From Micrococcales bacterium (GTDB taxonomy: Bacteria; Actinomycetota; Actinomycetes; S36-B12; UBA5976), in assembly GCA_024640585.1 (NCBI GenBank), contig JAHEEQ010000062.1, positions 1-6,845 of the forward strand: a stretch of 6,845 nucleotides of DNA. Direction: 5' to 3'. The notes beneath the pieces are model-generated. The model saw only the letters and a program-made list of their open reading frames with translations, ran no database searches and was not told the origin of the DNA. The position numbers and the translations under genes were made by a program. The first letter of the stretch is position 1. Each line of letters opens with the position of its first letter. Positions 6,177 to 6,845 of this stretch are shown one piece after another.

Positions 6177-6845
6177 CTACGCAGCTGACATCAATCCCTC
6201 AAGCTTGACCGCATCCACACAAAATGCACGAATGCCCTCTGCTAGCTTCTCAGTAGCCATGGCATCTTCGTTTAGTGCATAACGAAAACTAGCTTCCGAG
6301 TGATGAATTTCAGGCAGGTTCAACGCCATGGCCGTTGACACGTTTAACGATTGAGTCAAATGCTCATTCGAGGCCCCTAGTTGCGTCAGCAACTCAGGCG
6401 CAATCGTCAACAAATCGCACCCTGCCAGCGCAGTAATTTGCCCTACGTTTCTGAAGCTCGCGCCCATCACCTCGGTCTTGATGCCGTGACGCTTGTAATG
6501 GTTGTAAATCGCGCGGACCGACTTCACGCCAGGGTCGTTTGCATTTGCGTTGTCAGACTCCACCCACGCACTACCAGCCGACTTTTTGTACCAGTCGTAA
6601 ATGCGGCCCACAAAGGGGGAAATCAGTTGCACTTTGGCATCACCACAGGCCACAGCTTGAGCAAATGAAAACAGCAACGTGAGGTTGGTGCGAATGCCTT
6701 CGCGCTCTAACTCCGCAGCGGCTTGAATGCCTTCCCAAGTCGAGGCGATTTTGATGAGCACGCGCTCGCGCTTCACACCCTGAGCTTCGTACAGCGCCAT
6801 GATGCGTTTGGCACGTGCCACGGTGGCGGCTGTGTCAAAGCTCAA
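6177..6845 (-). CDS. tal: Transaldolase, C-terminal 222 residues (partial)
   Basis: Transaldolase of the pentose phosphate pathway transfers a dihydroxyacetone unit from sedoheptulose 7-phosphate to glyceraldehyde 3-phosphate through a Schiff base on lysine, in the cytoplasm. The segment runs off the right edge, and about 100 N-terminal residues are missing compared with the roughly 317-residue TalB. The motif [13 protein letters not shown] holds the Schiff-base lysine (codon at about 6750-6752), aligning with K132 of E. coli TalB. Other family motifs present are [29 protein letters not shown] and VMGASFRN, followed by the [11 protein letters not shown] segment. The first in-window codon is an internal TTG, not a start. 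The frame is intact to TAG at 6177-6179. The gene points toward the recombinase block, with the recombinase on the same strand 128 nt downstream, so some read-through is possible. Confidence 0.96.
   Translation of the reverse strand: MSFDTAATVARAKRIMALYEAQGVKRERVLIKIASTWEGIQAAAELEREGIRTNLTLLFSFAQAVACGDAKVQLISPFVGRIYDWYKKSAGSAWVESDNANANDPGVKSVRAIYNHYKRHGIKTEVMGASFRNVGQITALAGCDLLTIAPELLTQLGASNEHLTQSLNVSTAMALNLPEIHHSEASFRYALNEDAMATEKLAEGIRAFCVDAVKLEGLMSAA

Noticed and set aside
6132..6179. TAGTTGA at 6132-6138 and TCAACTA at 6173-6179 form an imperfect hairpin at the tal stop that might be a terminator.
   Set aside because: The loop is about 27 nt or more, and the minus-strand sequence after it is A-rich rather than a T run, so it is not a convincing intrinsic terminator.

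Overview
The window comes from a proteobacterium, most likely a betaproteobacterium of the Burkholderiales/Comamonadaceae type. That placement is inference from the methionine/glycine-rich GroEL tail and the style of the TalB-like transaldolase. Two housekeeping genes face each other across the window. The last 23 codons of groEL run rightward at the left edge. The C-terminal 222 codons of a transaldolase (tal/talB) run leftward from the right edge. A strong intrinsic terminator follows groEL.

About 6 kb of more AT-rich DNA lies between them and holds only two genes, both on the minus strand and only 5 nt apart. The first is a giant ORF of 1653 codons (6048 to 1087). I read it as a multi-domain tyrosine recombinase (DNA breaking-rejoining superfamily). 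One unit near residues 1185-1375 keeps the whole catalytic set: R1195, K1225, H1299-x-x-R1302, H1354 and Y1364 or Y1366. A second near 555-745 is mostly conserved but has Asn in place of the box II His. A third, near 315-485, looks strongly decayed. The second gene (305 codons) begins just after the giant gene stops. It has a very basic N-terminus and resembles nothing I recognise. Its stop codon lies inside a short repeat beside the groEL terminator.

The two-gene block is bracketed by near-identical direct repeats, TTAATGCC-AATTAC at 154-167 and TTAATGCCTTAATTAC at 6088-6103. A perfect 9-bp inverted repeat with a 6-nt spacer sits directly against the presumed start codon of the giant gene. 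This geometry resembles a tyrosine-recombinase core site or an operator. The simplest reading is a compact mobile element made only of a giant recombinase and a small partner, inserted between convergent groEL and tal. I see no cargo genes, tRNA genes, CRISPR arrays or classical insertion sequences.

The least certain points are the true start of the giant protein, whether the direct repeats are real attachment sites, and what the 305-residue protein does.
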